A stretch of DNA of 64,000 bases from Clavelina lepadiformis (GCF_947623445.1 NC_135246.1:1304501-1368500); one strand, 5' to 3'; shown: positions 20,101 through 30,453, counted from the stretch's first letter. Notes: a model not told the origin generated them from the sequence alone. Translations and numbers: made by a program.

Positions 20101-20631
20101 ACTGGCATTCACAATAAGGTACTACCAAATTATTTAAAAACTTTTGGTTACAAGATGGTATGGAATGTGCTACCCTTATGTATTAATGAGCGCATAGCAC
20201 GTATACAAAAAACATCAAGATGCCCATTATGTGACCTTCATGATGAAGATGTATATCATTTGTTTTATGATTGTGTATGTATACAACCCATATGGGATTA
20301 TGTAAACGTGATAATATTTAACATCAGCGGTGTTTTGATGCCGAAAGTTTCTCCACAAATGTGTATTGCCTTGGACTTGAGTTCACTAAAACAACTTTGT
20401 GTTTGCGAAACCAATTTGAATGCAACAATATTATTGTTAAGCATTTCAAGGTACTGCATATGGCTATCTAGGAACAAAGTGATTTTCGAACAAGAACCGT
20501 TTCTCTATCAAGATGTGATAAACAGAATAAAAGCCATGTCAAAAGCGCGCAATAGCGCAGAGAAAAGTCGCCAGACAAGTGTTTACAACTCAGTAACACA
20601 AATCCTTTGGAATAGTATGTGCTCAAATTAA
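17182..20631 (+). CDS. LINE ORF2: APE endonuclease + reverse transcriptase (1149 aa)
   Basis: The replication enzyme, which would nick target DNA and copy LINE RNA onto it. The N-terminal APE-type endonuclease (about 1-235) shows N10, E39 (LLQETHS), Y110, D145/N147 (GDFNC) and D229-H230 (SDHD), all present. The reverse transcriptase (about 460-750) has D593 (SLDIYKAFD), RQGDPLS and the YADD box at 696-699. The C-terminal half ends with a zinc finger C1014-x2-C1017-x8-H1026-x4-C1031. The signature TLIFKKGERTDIKNYRPITL places it in the Tx1/L1 group, whose Tx1 branch includes elements specific for 5S and U2 genes. No lesion is seen. The endonuclease is the likely source of tRNA B-box targeting (inference). 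Confidence 0.93.
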   Translation: MFLLRILSLNCNGLRKQDKRAFVYDLLRTKNVDVALLQETHSSPGDEIQWTKEWGKRALWNSGNTQSRGLAILINNKHIEVKSVNFDNFGRVLAADISVFGESMHIVNVYAPVRGSGNECNTQDRFYDGIYPYVHSKLPTMLAGDFNCVDDRQKDRNNFMAHQVKRYESKSLKDLCETYGLKDLYRISRPNGKDFTWHGNEAHSRLDRFYGSDELTHINHVIEPCAVSDHDVIHVDIKLNISRNYGNGYWKNNVTVYENEDLTQELKESWHDYKSLQVLYKNKLDWWVDTKYRIRELVQKHSKRIHQKKNQREHELNASLNDLRQDLNEGKKVMTEFRKTKAELITIHKEKRKKIRIIAHANELDYGDRPTKFFYRKLKEHHRATYIESLRTNQNIEANTPKEKLDVATDFYKTLYSKLKLDKWRQSAFLQDIEQKIDRDTTETLELEVTKDEMLFAIKSMKNGKTPGLDGLSIEFYKTFWSLVGDTLIEVAKEFFAESQPPAELTRGLLTLIFKKGERTDIKNYRPITLLNVDYKIFSKMMTLRLKSFVPKLINDTQFAVCGRDINDGTALLRDCIEYIKNRNTEGYIVSLDIYKAFDCVDHEFLVEILKKFGFGEIFTKMITTTLINNQTCVMINGHIGADFRVERGLRQGDPLSLYLFLLAMEPVIIALNKNTAIQGLHLPASGGKVVKTIAYADDTTLVLQDEQSVSQAFFVLGEYLTATGIKVNFSKVTALKLGRKQSKNSQLPTLSWVDSINVLNVPYGKPQAITDWLENKVRSMRLKVSNFSKFKSTYDGKSLIVKTLLLPIFVYGSRVYDLALQQRRNVRKIVENYVFSTGAKLNMETISKTRENGGYDCIDIPLYLDILKLKVVKKYYNARKQNNSIHLPLYFLEYYIGFTLCKMLAMPVNNSVLHASQPTSYYSNVVDILKRYSITIDEIAEKTTKQIYRRIVNERNAQVLVPMFPINMPNMWTGIHNKVLPNYLKTFGYKMVWNVLPLCINERIARIQKTSRCPLCDLHDEDVYHLFYDCVCIQPIWDYVNVIIFNISGVLMPKVSPQMCIALDLSSLKQLCVCETNLNATILLLSISRYCIWLSRNKVIFEQEPFLYQDVINRIKAMSKARNSAEKSRQTSVYNSVTQILWNSMCSN

Positions 20632-20805
20632 TTTCGATTGTGACAGTATAAAAAGAAGTATTTATGTACATAAGTGTATTGCATATCGAATATTGTTTTA
20701 GTGTATTGATCGTGCATTGTCGTGTTAAAACCCAAGAAAGGGTTAAAAAAAAAAAAAAAAATAATTTTATATGATTTACAAAAAAAAAAAAAAAAAAAAA
20801 AAAAA
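20632..20805 (+). other. LINE 3' tail with stem-loop and poly(A)
   Basis: AACCC-AAGAAA-GGGTT (20729-20744) can form a 5-bp hairpin, followed by an A-rich tract, a 20-bp AT stretch and a terminal A run (20780-20805). Such 3' hairpins are recognised by the reverse transcriptase in several LINE families; here that role is inferred. Confidence 0.55.
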
Positions 20806-21223
20806 GAGGTCCCGGGTTCAATTCCCGGACGAGCCCTATAAAGAAGATTATTTTAAATTTATACCAAATATCAATTATATTGGGACGCATTGTCACCTGA
20901 AATAAGTCAATGGGCCGCAGAACCTATTAAATTTCAAGAAAATTAGGTATATTATACTATTACTGCGCCCCTAATAACCGACTGGTACATTTTATTTAGG
21001 CCAAGATTCAAAGTTCAAAATACTATTTTTGGAGTGAAAATGACTAGCGGGCCGGACAAAAATCTCAGGCGGGCCGCATGTTGGACATCCCTGGTCTAGG
21101 GGTATGATTCTTGCTTAGGTTGCAAGTCCCGGACGAGCCCTATAAAGAAGAAATTTTGGAATTTGGACTAAATATCATAAACATTTATTCTTATAATATG
21201 AAGCAAAAAGATGCAACTTCACC

Positions 21224-21295
21224 GGCTCGTTGGTCTAGGGGTATGATTCTTGCTTTGGGTGCAAGAGGTCCCGTGTTCAATTCCCGGACGAGCCC
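21224..21295 (+). tRNA. tRNA-Pro (TGG)
   Basis: G51T in the T stem and B box. Confidence 0.6.
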
Positions 21296-21378
21296 TATAA
21301 AGAAGATTATTTTCAATTTATACCAAATATCAAAAAGTTATATTCATATAATATGAAGCAGATAAATGAAACTTTATC

Positions 21379-21450
21379 GGCTCGTTGGTCTAGGGGTATG
21401 ATTCTTGCTTCGGGTGCAAGAGGTCCCGGGTTCAATTCCCGGACGAGCCC
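21379..21450 (+). tRNA. tRNA-Pro (CGG)
   Basis: Consensus body. Confidence 0.9.
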
Positions 21451-21533
21451 TATAAAGAAGATTATTTTGAATTTATACCAAATATCAAAAAGTTATATTC
21501 ATATAATATGAAGCAGATAAATGAAACTTTATC

Positions 21534-21605
21534 GGCTCGTTGGTCTAGGGGTATGATTCTTGCTTAGGGTGCAAGAGGTCCCGGGTTCAATTCCCGGACG
21601 AGCCT
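21534..21605 (+). tRNA. tRNA-Pro (AGG)
   Basis: Discriminator C72T; otherwise consensus. Confidence 0.82.
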
Positions 21606-21992
21606 TATAAAGAAGAATATTTTGAATTTATACCAAATATCAATTATATTGGGCCGCATTGTCACCTGAAATAAGTCAATGGACCGCAGAACCTATTAAA
21701 TTTCAAGAAAAATAGGTATATTATACTATTACTGCGCCCCTAATAACCGACTGGTACATTTTATTTAGGCCAAGATTCAAAGTTCAAAATACTATTTTTG
21801 GAGTGAAAATGACTAGCGGGCCGGACAAAAATCTCAGGCGGGCCGCATGTTGGACATCCCTGGTCTAGGGGTATGATTCTTGCTTAGGTTGCAAGTCCCG
21901 GACGAGCCCTATAAAGAAGAAGTTTTGGAATTTGGACTAAATATCATAAACATTTATTCTTATAATATGAAGCAAAAAGATGCAACTTCATC

Positions 21993-22064
21993 GGCTCGTT
22001 GGTCTAGGGATATGATTCTTGCTTTGGGTGCAAGAGGTCCCGGGTTCAATTCCCGGACGAGCCC
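21993..22064 (+). tRNA. tRNA-Pro (TGG)
   Basis: G18A in the D loop and A box. Confidence 0.75.
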
Positions 22065-22147
22065 TATAAAGAAGATTTTTTTGAATTTATGCCAAATATC
22101 AAAAAGTTTTATTCATATAATATGAAGCAGATAAATGAATCTTTATC

Positions 22148-22219
22148 GGCTCGTTGGTCTAGGGGTATGATTCTTGCTTATGGTGCAAGAGGTCCCGGGT
22201 TCAATTCCCGGACGAGCCC
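22148..22219 (+). tRNA. tRNA-Pro body with ATG (His) anticodon
   Basis: G34T turns AGG into ATG; the rest is consensus and folds normally. Prolyl-tRNA synthetase reads the middle anticodon G, and the body lacks the G-1 that histidyl-tRNA synthetase needs, so charging is uncertain. Confidence 0.7.
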
Positions 22220-22606
22220 TATAAAGAAGAATATTTTGAATTTATACCAAATATCAATTATATTGGGCCGCATTGTCACCTGAAATAAATCAATGGACCG
22301 CAGAACCTATTAAATTTCAAGAAAAATAGGTATATTATGCTATTACTGCACCCCTAATAACCGACTGGTACATTTTATTTAGGCCAAGATTCAAAGTTCA
22401 AAATACTATTTTTGGAGTGAAAATGACTAGCGGGCCGGACAAAAATCTCAGGCGGGTCGCATGTTGGACATCCCTGGTCTAGGGGTATGATTCTTGCTTA
22501 GGTTGCAAGTACCGGACGAGCCCTATAAAGAAGAAATTTTGGAATTTGGACTAAATATCATAAACATTTATTCTTATAATATGAAGCAAAAAGATGCAAC
22601 TTCACC

Positions 22607-22678
22607 GGCTCGTTGGTCTAGGGGTATGATTCTTGCTTTGGGTGCAAGAGGTCCCGGGTTCAATTCCCGGACGAGCCC
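22607..22678 (+). tRNA. tRNA-Pro (TGG)
   Basis: Consensus body. Confidence 0.9.
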
Positions 22679-22761
22679 TATAAAGAAGATTATTTTGAAT
22701 TTATACCAAATATCAAAAAGTTTTATGGTTATAATATGAAGCAAATAAATGAAACTTCATC

Positions 22762-22833
22762 GGCTCGTTGGTCTAGGGGTATGATTCTTGCTTTGGGTGC
22801 AAGAGGACCCGGGTTCAATTCCCGGACGAGCCC
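22762..22833 (+). tRNA. tRNA-Pro (TGG)
   Basis: T46A. Confidence 0.85.
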
Positions 22834-22916
22834 TATAAAGAAGATTATTTTGAATTTATACCAAATATCAAAAAGTTTCATTCATGTAATATGAAGCAGA
22901 TAAATGAAACTTTATC

Positions 22917-22988
22917 GGCTCGTTGGTCTAGGGGTATGATTCTTGCTTAGGGTGCAAGAGGTCCCGGGTTCAATTCCCGGACGAGCCC
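22917..22988 (+). tRNA. tRNA-Pro (AGG)
   Basis: Consensus body. Confidence 0.9.
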
Positions 22989-23071
22989 TATAAAGAAGAA
23001 TATTTTGAATTTATACCAAATATCAAAAAGTTATATTCATATAATATGAAGCAGATAAATGAAACTTTATC

Positions 23072-23143
23072 GGCTCGTTGGTCTAGGGGTATGATTCTTG
23101 CTTAGGGTGCAAGAGGTCCCGGGTTCAATTCCCGGACGAGCCC
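23072..23143 (+). tRNA. tRNA-Pro (AGG)
   Basis: Consensus body. Confidence 0.9.
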
Positions 23144-23530
23144 TATAAAGAAGAATATTTTGAATTTATACCAAATATCAATTATATTGGGCCGCATTGT
23201 CACCTGAAATAAGTCAATGGGCCGCAGAACCTATTAAATTTCAAGAAAAATAGGTATATTATACTATTACTGCGCCCCTAATAACCGACTGGTACATTTT
23301 ATTTAGGCCAAGATTCAAAGTTCAAAATACTATTTTTGGAGTGAAAATGACTAGCGGGCCGGACAAAAATCTCAGGCGGGCCGCATGTTGGACATCCCTG
23401 GTCTAGGGGTATGATTCTTGCTTAGGTTGCAAGTCCCGGACGAGCCCTATAAAGAAGAAATTTTGGAATTTGGACTAAATATCATAAACATTTATTCTTA
23501 TAATATGAAGCAAAAAGATGCAACTTCACC

Positions 23531-23602
23531 GGCTCGTTGGCCTAGGGGTATGATTCTTGCTTTGGGTGCAAGAGGTCCCGGGTTCAATTCCCGGACGAGC
23601 CC
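23531..23602 (+). tRNA. tRNA-Pro (TGG)
   Basis: T11C. Confidence 0.75.
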
Positions 23603-23685
23603 TATACAGAAGATTATTTTGAATTTATGCCAAATATCAAAAAGTTTTATTCATATAATATGAAGCAGATAAATGAATCTTTATC

Positions 23686-23757
23686 GGCTCGTTGGTCTAG
23701 GGGTATGATTCTTGCTTATGGTGCAAGAGGTCCCGGGTTCAATTCCCGGACGAGCCC
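23686..23757 (+). tRNA. tRNA-Pro body with ATG (His) anticodon
   Basis: G34T as in 22148; otherwise consensus. Confidence 0.7.
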
Positions 23758-24144
23758 TATAAAGAAGAATATTTTGAATTTATACCAAATATCAATTATA
23801 TTGGGCCGCATTGTCACCTGAAATAAATCAATGGACCGCAGAACCTATTAAATTTCAAGAAAAATAGGTATATTATGCTATTACTGCGCCCCTAATAACC
23901 GACTGGTACATTTTATTTAGGCCAAGATTCAAAGTTCAAAATACTATTTTTGGAGTGAAAATGACTAGCGGGCCGGACAAAAATCTCAGGCGGGTCGCAT
24001 GTTGGACATCCCTGGTCTAGGGGTATGATTCTTGCTTAGGTTGCAAGTACCGGACGAGCCCTATAAAGAAGAAATTTTGGAATTTGGACTAAATATCATA
24101 AACATTTATTCTTATAATATGAAGCAAAAAGATGCAACTTCACC

Positions 24145-24216
24145 GGCTCGTTGGTCTAGGGGTATGATTCTTGCTTTGGGTGCAAGAGGTCCCGGGTTCA
24201 ATTCCCGGACGAGCCC
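24145..24216 (+). tRNA. tRNA-Pro (TGG)
   Basis: Consensus body. Confidence 0.9.
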
Positions 24217-24299
24217 TATAAAGAAGATTATTTTGAATTTATACCAAATATCAAAAAGTTTTATGGTTATAATATGAAGCAAATAAATGAAACTTCATC

Positions 24300-24371
24300 G
24301 GCTCGTTGGTCTAGGGGTATGATTCTTGCTTTGGGTGCAAGAGGACCCTGGTTCAATTCCCGGACGAGCCC
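24300..24371 (+). tRNA. tRNA-Pro (TGG)
   Basis: T46A and G50T (T-stem mismatch). Confidence 0.6.
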
Positions 24372-24454
24372 TATAAAGAAGATTATTTTGAATTTATACC
24401 AAATATCAAAAAGTTTCATTCATGTAATATGAAGCAGATAAATGAAACTTTATC

Positions 24455-24526
24455 GGCTCGTTGGTCTTGGGGTATGATTCTTGCTTAGGGTGCAAGAGGT
24501 CCCGGGTTCAATTCCCGGACGAGCCC
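24455..24526 (+). tRNA. tRNA-Pro (AGG)
   Basis: A14T hits the invariant A of the A box and the T8-A14 tertiary pair. Confidence 0.55.
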
Positions 24527-24609
24527 TATAAAGAAGAATATTTTGAATTTATACCAAATATCAAAAAGTTATATTCATATAATATGAAGCAGATAAATGA
24601 AACTTTATC

Positions 24610-24681
24610 GGCTCGTTGGTCTAGGGGTATGATTCTTGCTTAGGGTGCAAGAGGTCCCGGGTTCAATTCCCGGACGAGCCC
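24610..24681 (+). tRNA. tRNA-Pro (AGG)
   Basis: Consensus body. Confidence 0.9.
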
Positions 24682-25068
24682 TATAAAGAAGATTATTTTG
24701 AATTTATACCAAATATCAATTATATTGGGCCGCATTGTCACCTGAAATAAGTCAATGGGCCGCAGAACCTATTAAATTTCAAGAAAAATAGGTATATTAT
24801 ACTATTACTGCGCCCCTAATAACCGACTGGTACATTTTATTTAGGCCAAGATTCAAAGTTCAAAATACTATTTTTGGAGTGAAAATGACTAGCGGGCCGG
24901 ACAAAAATCTCAGGCGGGCCGCATGTTGGACATCTCTGGTCTAGGGGTATGATTCTTGCTTAGGTTGCAAGTCCCGGACGAGCCCTATAAAGAAGAAATT
25001 TTGGAATTTGGACTAAATATCATAAACATTTATTCTTATAATATGAAGCAAAAAGATGCAACTTCACC

Positions 25069-25140
25069 GGCTCGTTGGCCTAGGGGTATGATTCTTGCTT
25101 TGGGTGCAAGAGGTCCCGGGTTCAATTCCCGGACGAGCCC
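25069..25140 (+). tRNA. tRNA-Pro (TGG)
   Basis: T11C. Confidence 0.75.
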
Positions 25141-25527
25141 TATACAGAAGATTATTTTGAATTTATACCAAATATCAATTATATTGGGACGCATTGTCAC
25201 CTGAAATAAGTCAATGGGCCGCAGAACCTATTAAATTTCAAGAAAATTAGGTATATTATACTATTACTGCGCCCCTAATAACCGACTGGTACATTTTATT
25301 TAGGCCAAGATTCAAAGTTCAAAATACTATTTTTGGAGTGAAAATGACTAGCGGGCCGGACAAAAATCTCAGGCGGGCCGCATGTTGGACATCCCTGGTC
25401 TAGGGGTATGATTCTTGCTTAGGTTGCAAGTCCCGGACGAGCCCTATAAAGAAGAAATTTTGGAATTTGGACTAAATATCATAAACATTTATTCTTATAA
25501 TATGAAGCAAAAAGATGCAACTTCACC

Positions 25528-25599
25528 GGCTCGTTGGTCTAGGGGTATGATTCTTGCTTTGGGTGCAAGAGGTCCCGGGTTCAATTCCCGGACGAGCCC
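25528..25599 (+). tRNA. tRNA-Pro (TGG)
   Basis: Consensus body. Confidence 0.9.
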
Positions 25600-25986
25600 T
25601 ATAAAGAAGAATATTTTGAATTTATACCAAATATCAATTATATTGGGACGCATTGTCACCTGAAATAAGTCAATGGGCCGCAGAACCTATTAAATTTCAA
25701 GAAAATTAGGTATATTATACTATTACTGCGCCCCTAATAACCGACTGGTACATTTTATTTAGGCCAAGATTCAAAGTTCAAAATACTATTTTTGGAGTGA
25801 AAATGACTAGCGGGCCGGACAAAAATCTCAGGCGGGCCGCATGTTGGACATCCCTGGTCTAGGGGTATGATTCTTGCTTAGGTTGCAAGTCCCGGACGAG
25901 CCCTATAAAGAAGAAATTTTGGAATTTGGACTAAATATCATAAACATTTATTCTTATAATATGAAGCAAAAAGATGCAACTTCACC

Positions 25987-26058
25987 GGCTCGTTGGCCTA
26001 GGGGTATGATTCTTGCTTTGGGTGCAAGAGGTCCCGGGTTCAATTCCCGGACGAGCCC
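25987..26058 (+). tRNA. tRNA-Pro (TGG)
   Basis: T11C. Confidence 0.75.
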
Positions 26059-26445
26059 TATACAGAAGATTATTTTGAATTTATACCAAATATCAATTAT
26101 ATTGGGACGCATTGTCACCTGAAATAAGTCAATGGGCCGCAGAACCTATTAAATTTCAAGAAAATTAGGTATATTATACTATTACTGCGCCCCTAATAAC
26201 CGACTGGTACATTTTATTTAGGCCAAGATTCAAAGTTCAAAATACTATTTTTGGAGTGAAAATGACTAGCGGGCCGGACAAAAATCTCAGGCGGGCCGCA
26301 TGTTGGACATCCCTGGTCTAGGGGTATGATTCTTGCTTAGGTTGCAAGTCCCGGACGAGCCCTATAAAGAAGAAATTTTGGAATTTGGACTAAATATCAT
26401 AAACATTTATTCTTATAATATGAAGCAAAAAGATGCAACTTCACC

Positions 26446-26517
26446 GGCTCGTTGGTCTAGGGGTATGATTCTTGCTTTGGGTGCAAGAGGTCCCGGGTTC
26501 AATTCCCGGACGAGCCC
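26446..26517 (+). tRNA. tRNA-Pro (TGG)
   Basis: Consensus body. Confidence 0.9.
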
Positions 26518-26904
26518 TATAAAGAAGAATATTTTGAATTTATACCAAATATCAATTATATTGGGACGCATTGTCACCTGAAATAAGTCAATGGGCCGCA
26601 GAACCTATTAAATTTCAAGAAAATTAGGTATATTATACTATTACTGCGCCCCTAATAACCGACTGGTACATTTTATTTAGGCCAAGATTCAAAGTTCAAA
26701 ATACTATTTTTGGAGTGAAAATGACTAGCGGGCCGGACAAAAATCTCAGGCGGGCCGCATGTTGGACATCCCTGGTCTAGGGGTATGATTCTTGCTTAGG
26801 TTGCAAGTCCCGGACGAGCCCTATAAAGAAGAAATTTTGGAATTTGGACTAAATATCATAAACATTTATTCTTATAATATGAAGCAAAAAGATGCAACTT
26901 CACC

Positions 26905-26976
26905 GGCTCGTTGGCCTAGGGGTATGATTCTTGCTTTGGGTGCAAGAGGTCCCGGGTTCAATTCCCGGACGAGCCC
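26905..26976 (+). tRNA. tRNA-Pro (TGG)
   Basis: T11C. Confidence 0.75.
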
Positions 26977-27363
26977 TATAAAGAAGATTATTTTGAATTT
27001 ATACCAAATATCAATTATATTGGGACGCATTGTCACCTGAAATAAGTCAATGGGCCGCAGAACCTATTAAATTTCAAGAAAATTAGGTATATTATACTAT
27101 TACTGCGCCCCTAATAACCGACTGGTACATTTTATTTAGGCCAAGATTCAAAGTTCAAAATACTATTTTTGGAGTGAAAATGACTAGCGGGCCGGACAAA
27201 AATCTCAGGCGGGCCGCATGTTGGACATCCCTGGTCTAGGGGTATGATTCTTGCTTAGGTTGCAAGTCCCGGACGAGCCCTATAAAGAAGAAATTTTGGA
27301 ATTTGGACTAAATATCATAAACATTTATTCTTATAATATGAAGCAAAAAGATGCAACTTCACC

Positions 27364-27435
27364 GGCTCGTTGGTCTAGGGGTATGATTCTTGCTTTGGGT
27401 GCAAGAGGTCCCGTGTTCAATTCCCGGACGAGCCC
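27364..27435 (+). tRNA. tRNA-Pro (TGG)
   Basis: G51T. The spacer after it is one base short (154-bp step). Confidence 0.6.
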
Positions 27436-27517
27436 TATAAACAGGTTATTTTGAATTTATACCAAATATCAAAAAGTTTTATGGTTATAATATGAAGCAA
27501 ATAAATCAAACTTCATC

Positions 27518-27589
27518 GGCTCGTTGGTCTAGGGGTATGATTCTTGCTTTGGGTGCAAGAGGTTCCGGGTTCAATTCCCGGACGAGCCC
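27518..27589 (+). tRNA. tRNA-Pro (TGG)
   Basis: C47T. Confidence 0.82.
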
Positions 27590-27672
27590 TATACAGAAGA
27601 TTATTTTGAATTTATACCAAATATCAAAAACTAATATTCCTATAATATGAAGCAGATAAATGAAACTTTATC

Positions 27673-27744
27673 GACTCGTTGGTCTAGGGGTATGATTCTT
27701 GCTTCGGGTGCAAGAGGTCCCGGGTTCAATTCCCGGACGAGCCC
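27673..27744 (+). tRNA. tRNA-Pro (CGG)
   Basis: G2A gives an A-C mismatch in the acceptor stem. Confidence 0.65.
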
Positions 27745-27827
27745 TATAAAGAAGATTATTTTGAATTTATACCAAATGTCAAAAAGTTTCATTCATGTAA
27801 TATGAAGCAGATAAATGAAACTTTATC

Positions 27828-27899
27828 GGCTCGTTGGTCTAGGGGTATGATTCTTGCTTAGGGTGCAAGAGGTCCCGGGTTCAATTCCCGGACGAGCCC
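27828..27899 (+). tRNA. tRNA-Pro (AGG)
   Basis: Consensus body. Confidence 0.9.
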
Positions 27900-27982
27900 T
27901 ATACAGAAGATTATTTTGAATTTATACCAAATATCAAAAAGTTTTATGGTTATAATATGAAGCAAATAAATGAAACTTCATC

Positions 27983-28054
27983 GGCTCGTTGGTCTAGGGG
28001 TATGATTCTTGCTTTGGGTGCAAGAGGTTCCGGGTTCAATTCCCGGACGAGCCC
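27983..28054 (+). tRNA. tRNA-Pro (TGG)
   Basis: C47T. Confidence 0.82.
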
Positions 28055-28251
28055 TATACAGAAGATTATTTTGAATTTATACCAAATATCAAAAAGTTTC
28101 ATTCATGTAATATGAAGCAAATAAATGAAACTTCTTTCGTACTTCGTACTTTCATATAATATGAAGTGAAATGTCAAATACATGAAATGTCAAAATATTC
28201 TATACAGTATGAAGGGAAAAGACTTAACCTCTGCCGCTCGTTGGTCTAGGA

Positions 28252-28481
28252 CAGTGATGTCCAGCCTTTTATTATATTGGTCACCTGAAATAAGTCAATG
28301 GGCCGCAGAACCTATTAAATTTCAAGAAATTTAGGTATATTATACTATTACTGCACCCCTAATAACCGACTGGTACATTTTATTTAGGCCAAGATTCAAA
28401 GTTCAAAATACTATTTTTGGAGTGAAAATGACTAGCGGGCCGGACAAAAATCTCAGGCGGGCCGCATGTTGGACATCCCTG
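28252..28481. mobile_element. hAT-b, full length, in tRNA-Pro
   Basis: tRNA halves are 28235-28251 and 28482-28528. The spacer before it (28055-28234) is the long form with a doubled TTCGTAC. Confidence 0.85.
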
Positions 28482-28611
28482 GTCTAGGGGTATGATTCTT
28501 GCTTAGGTTGCAAGTCCCGGACGAGCCCTATAAAGAAGAAGTTTTGGAATTTGGACTAAATATCATAAACATTTATTCTTATAATATGAAGCAAAAAGAT
28601 GCAACTTCACC

Positions 28612-28683
28612 GGCTCGTTGGTCTAGGGGTATGATTCTTGCTTTGGGTGCAAGAGGTCCCGGGTTCAATTCCCGGACGAGCCC
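28612..28683 (+). tRNA. tRNA-Pro (TGG)
   Basis: Consensus body. Confidence 0.9.
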
Positions 28684-28766
28684 TATAAAGAAGATTATTT
28701 TGAATTTATACCAAATATCAAAAAGTAATATTCCTATAATATGAAGCAGATAAATGAAACTTTATC

Positions 28767-28838
28767 GACTCGTTGGTCTAGGGGTATGATTCTTGCTTCG
28801 GGTGCAAGAGGTCCCAGGTTCAATTCCCGGACGAGCCC
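28767..28838 (+). tRNA. tRNA-Pro (CGG)
   Basis: G2A (acceptor) and G50A (T stem): two broken pairs. Confidence 0.5.
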
Positions 28839-28921
28839 TATAAAGAAGATTATTTTGAATTTATACCAAATATCAAAAAGTTATATTCATATAATATGAA
28901 GCAGATAAATGAAACTTTATC

Positions 28922-28993
28922 GGCTCGTTGGTCTAGGGGTATGATTCTTGCTTAGGGTGCAAGAGGTCCCGGGTTCAATTCCCAGACGAGCCC
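28922..28993 (+). tRNA. tRNA-Pro (AGG)
   Basis: G63A breaks a T-stem pair. Confidence 0.65.
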
Positions 28994-29380
28994 TATAAAG
29001 AAGAATATTTTGAATTTATACCAAATATCAATTATATTGGGCCGCATTGTCACCTGAAATAAGTCAATGGGCCGCAGAACCTATTAAATTTCAAGAAAAA
29101 TAGGTATATTATACTATTACTGCGCCCCTAATAACCGACTGGTACATTTTATTTAGGCCAAGTTTCAAAGTTCAAAATACTATTTTTGGAGTGAAAATGA
29201 CTAGCGGGCCGGACAAAAATCTCAGGCGGGCCGCATGTTGGACATCCCTGGTCTAGGGGTGTGATTCTTGCTTAGGTTGCAAGTCCCGGACGAGCCCTAT
29301 AAAGAAGAAGTTTTGGAATTTGGACTAAATATCATAAACATTTATTCTTATAATATGAAGCAAAAAGATGCAACTTCACC

Positions 29381-29452
29381 GGCTCGTTGGTCTAGGGATA
29401 TGATTCTTGCTTTGGGTGCAAGAGGTCCCGGGTTCAATTCCCGGACGAGCCC
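29381..29452 (+). tRNA. tRNA-Pro (TGG)
   Basis: G18A. Confidence 0.75.
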
Positions 29453-29839
29453 TATAAAGAAGAATATTTTGAATTTATACCAAATATCAATTATATTGGG
29501 CCGCATTGTCACCTGAAATAAGTCAATGGACCGCAGAACCTATTAAATTTCAAGAAAAATAGGTATATTATACTATTACTGCGCCCCTAATAACCGACTG
29601 GTACATTTTATTTAGGCCAAGATTCAAAGTTCAAAATACTATTTTTGGAGTGAAAATGACTAGCGGGCCGGACAAAAATCTCAGGCGGGCCGCATGTTGG
29701 ACATCCCTGGTCTAGGGGTATGATTCTTGCTTAGGTTGCAAGTCCCGGACGAGCCCTATAAAGAAGAAATTTTGGAATTTGGACTAAATATCATAAACAT
29801 TTATTCTTATAATATGAAGCAAAAAGATGCAACTTCACC

Positions 29840-29911
29840 GGCTCGTTGGCCTAGGGGTATGATTCTTGCTTTGGGTGCAAGAGGTCCCGGGTTCAATTCC
29901 CGGACGAGCCC
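29840..29911 (+). tRNA. tRNA-Pro (TGG)
   Basis: T11C. Confidence 0.75.
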
Positions 29912-29994
29912 TATACAGAAGATTATTTTGAATTTATGCCAAATATCAAAAAGTTTTATTCATATAATATGAAGCAGATAAATGAATCTTTATC

Positions 29995-30066
29995 GGCTCG
30001 TTGGTCTAGGGGTATGATTCTTGCTTATGGTGCAAGAGGTCCCGGGTTCAATTCCCGGACGAGCCC
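29995..30066 (+). tRNA. tRNA-Pro body with ATG (His) anticodon
   Basis: G34T; otherwise consensus; 6309-bp partner of 23686. Confidence 0.7.
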
Positions 30067-30453
30067 TATAAAGAAGAATATTTTGAATTTATACCAAATA
30101 TCAATTATATTGGGCCGCATTGTCACCTGAAATAAATCAATGGACCGCAGAACCTATTAAATTTCAAGAAAAATAGGTATATTATGCTATTACTGCGCCC
30201 CTAATAACCGACTGGTACATTTTATTTAGGCCAAGATTCAAAGTTCAAAATACTATTTTTGGAGTGAAAATGACTAGCGGGCCGGACAAAAATCTCAGGC
30301 GGGTCGCATGTTGGACATCCCTGGTCTAGGGGTATGATTCTTGCTTAGGTTGCAAGTACCGGACGAGCCCTATAAAGAAGAAATTTTGGAATTTGGACTA
30401 AATATCATAAACATTTATTCTTATAATATGAAGCAAAAAGATGCAACTTCACC

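Larger units (their letters stand above)
15530..20805 (+). mobile_element. Tx1/L1-group LINE, copy 1 (5276 bp)
   Basis: A complete-looking non-LTR retrotransposon: 141-bp leader, ORF1, 56-bp gap, ORF2, 174-bp tail and a terminal run of 26 A. A 13-bp target-site duplication (GAGGTCCCGGGTT) flanks it. It sits in the B box of tRNA-Pro in the tRNA's own orientation. The leader begins with a tRNA-Tyr-like piece (15531-15554). Both ORFs are open, so it may be, or recently was, active. Confidence 0.92.
15476..20836 (+). pseudogene. tRNA-Pro (TGG) split by LINE copy 1
   Basis: The 5' part, 15476-15529, ends ...CCCGGGTT. The 3' part resumes at 20819 and ends at 20836, after a repeated GAGGTCCCGGGTT (15517-15529 and 20806-20818). 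The cut lies between T54 and C55, inside the B box. The host copy also carries T11C. Confidence 0.9.
25069..26904 (+). repeat. Tandem 918-bp dimer of the 459-bp tRNA/hAT-b unit
   Basis: 25069-25986 and 25987-26904. Within each, a T11C copy alternates with a consensus copy. The homologous region after LINE copy 2 (from 41889) has one dimer fewer. Confidence 0.88.
20875..27280 (+). repeat. Left-truncated hAT-b with tRNA remnants, group 2 (11)
   Basis: Element parts are 20875-21093, 21644-21862, 22258-22476, 23182-23400, 23796-24014, 24720-24938, 25179-25397, 25638-25856, 26097-26315, 26556-26774 and 27015-27233, each followed by a 47-nt remnant. From 25069 to 27363 they alternate strictly with single tRNA genes in a 459-bp unit. 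Confidence 0.85.
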
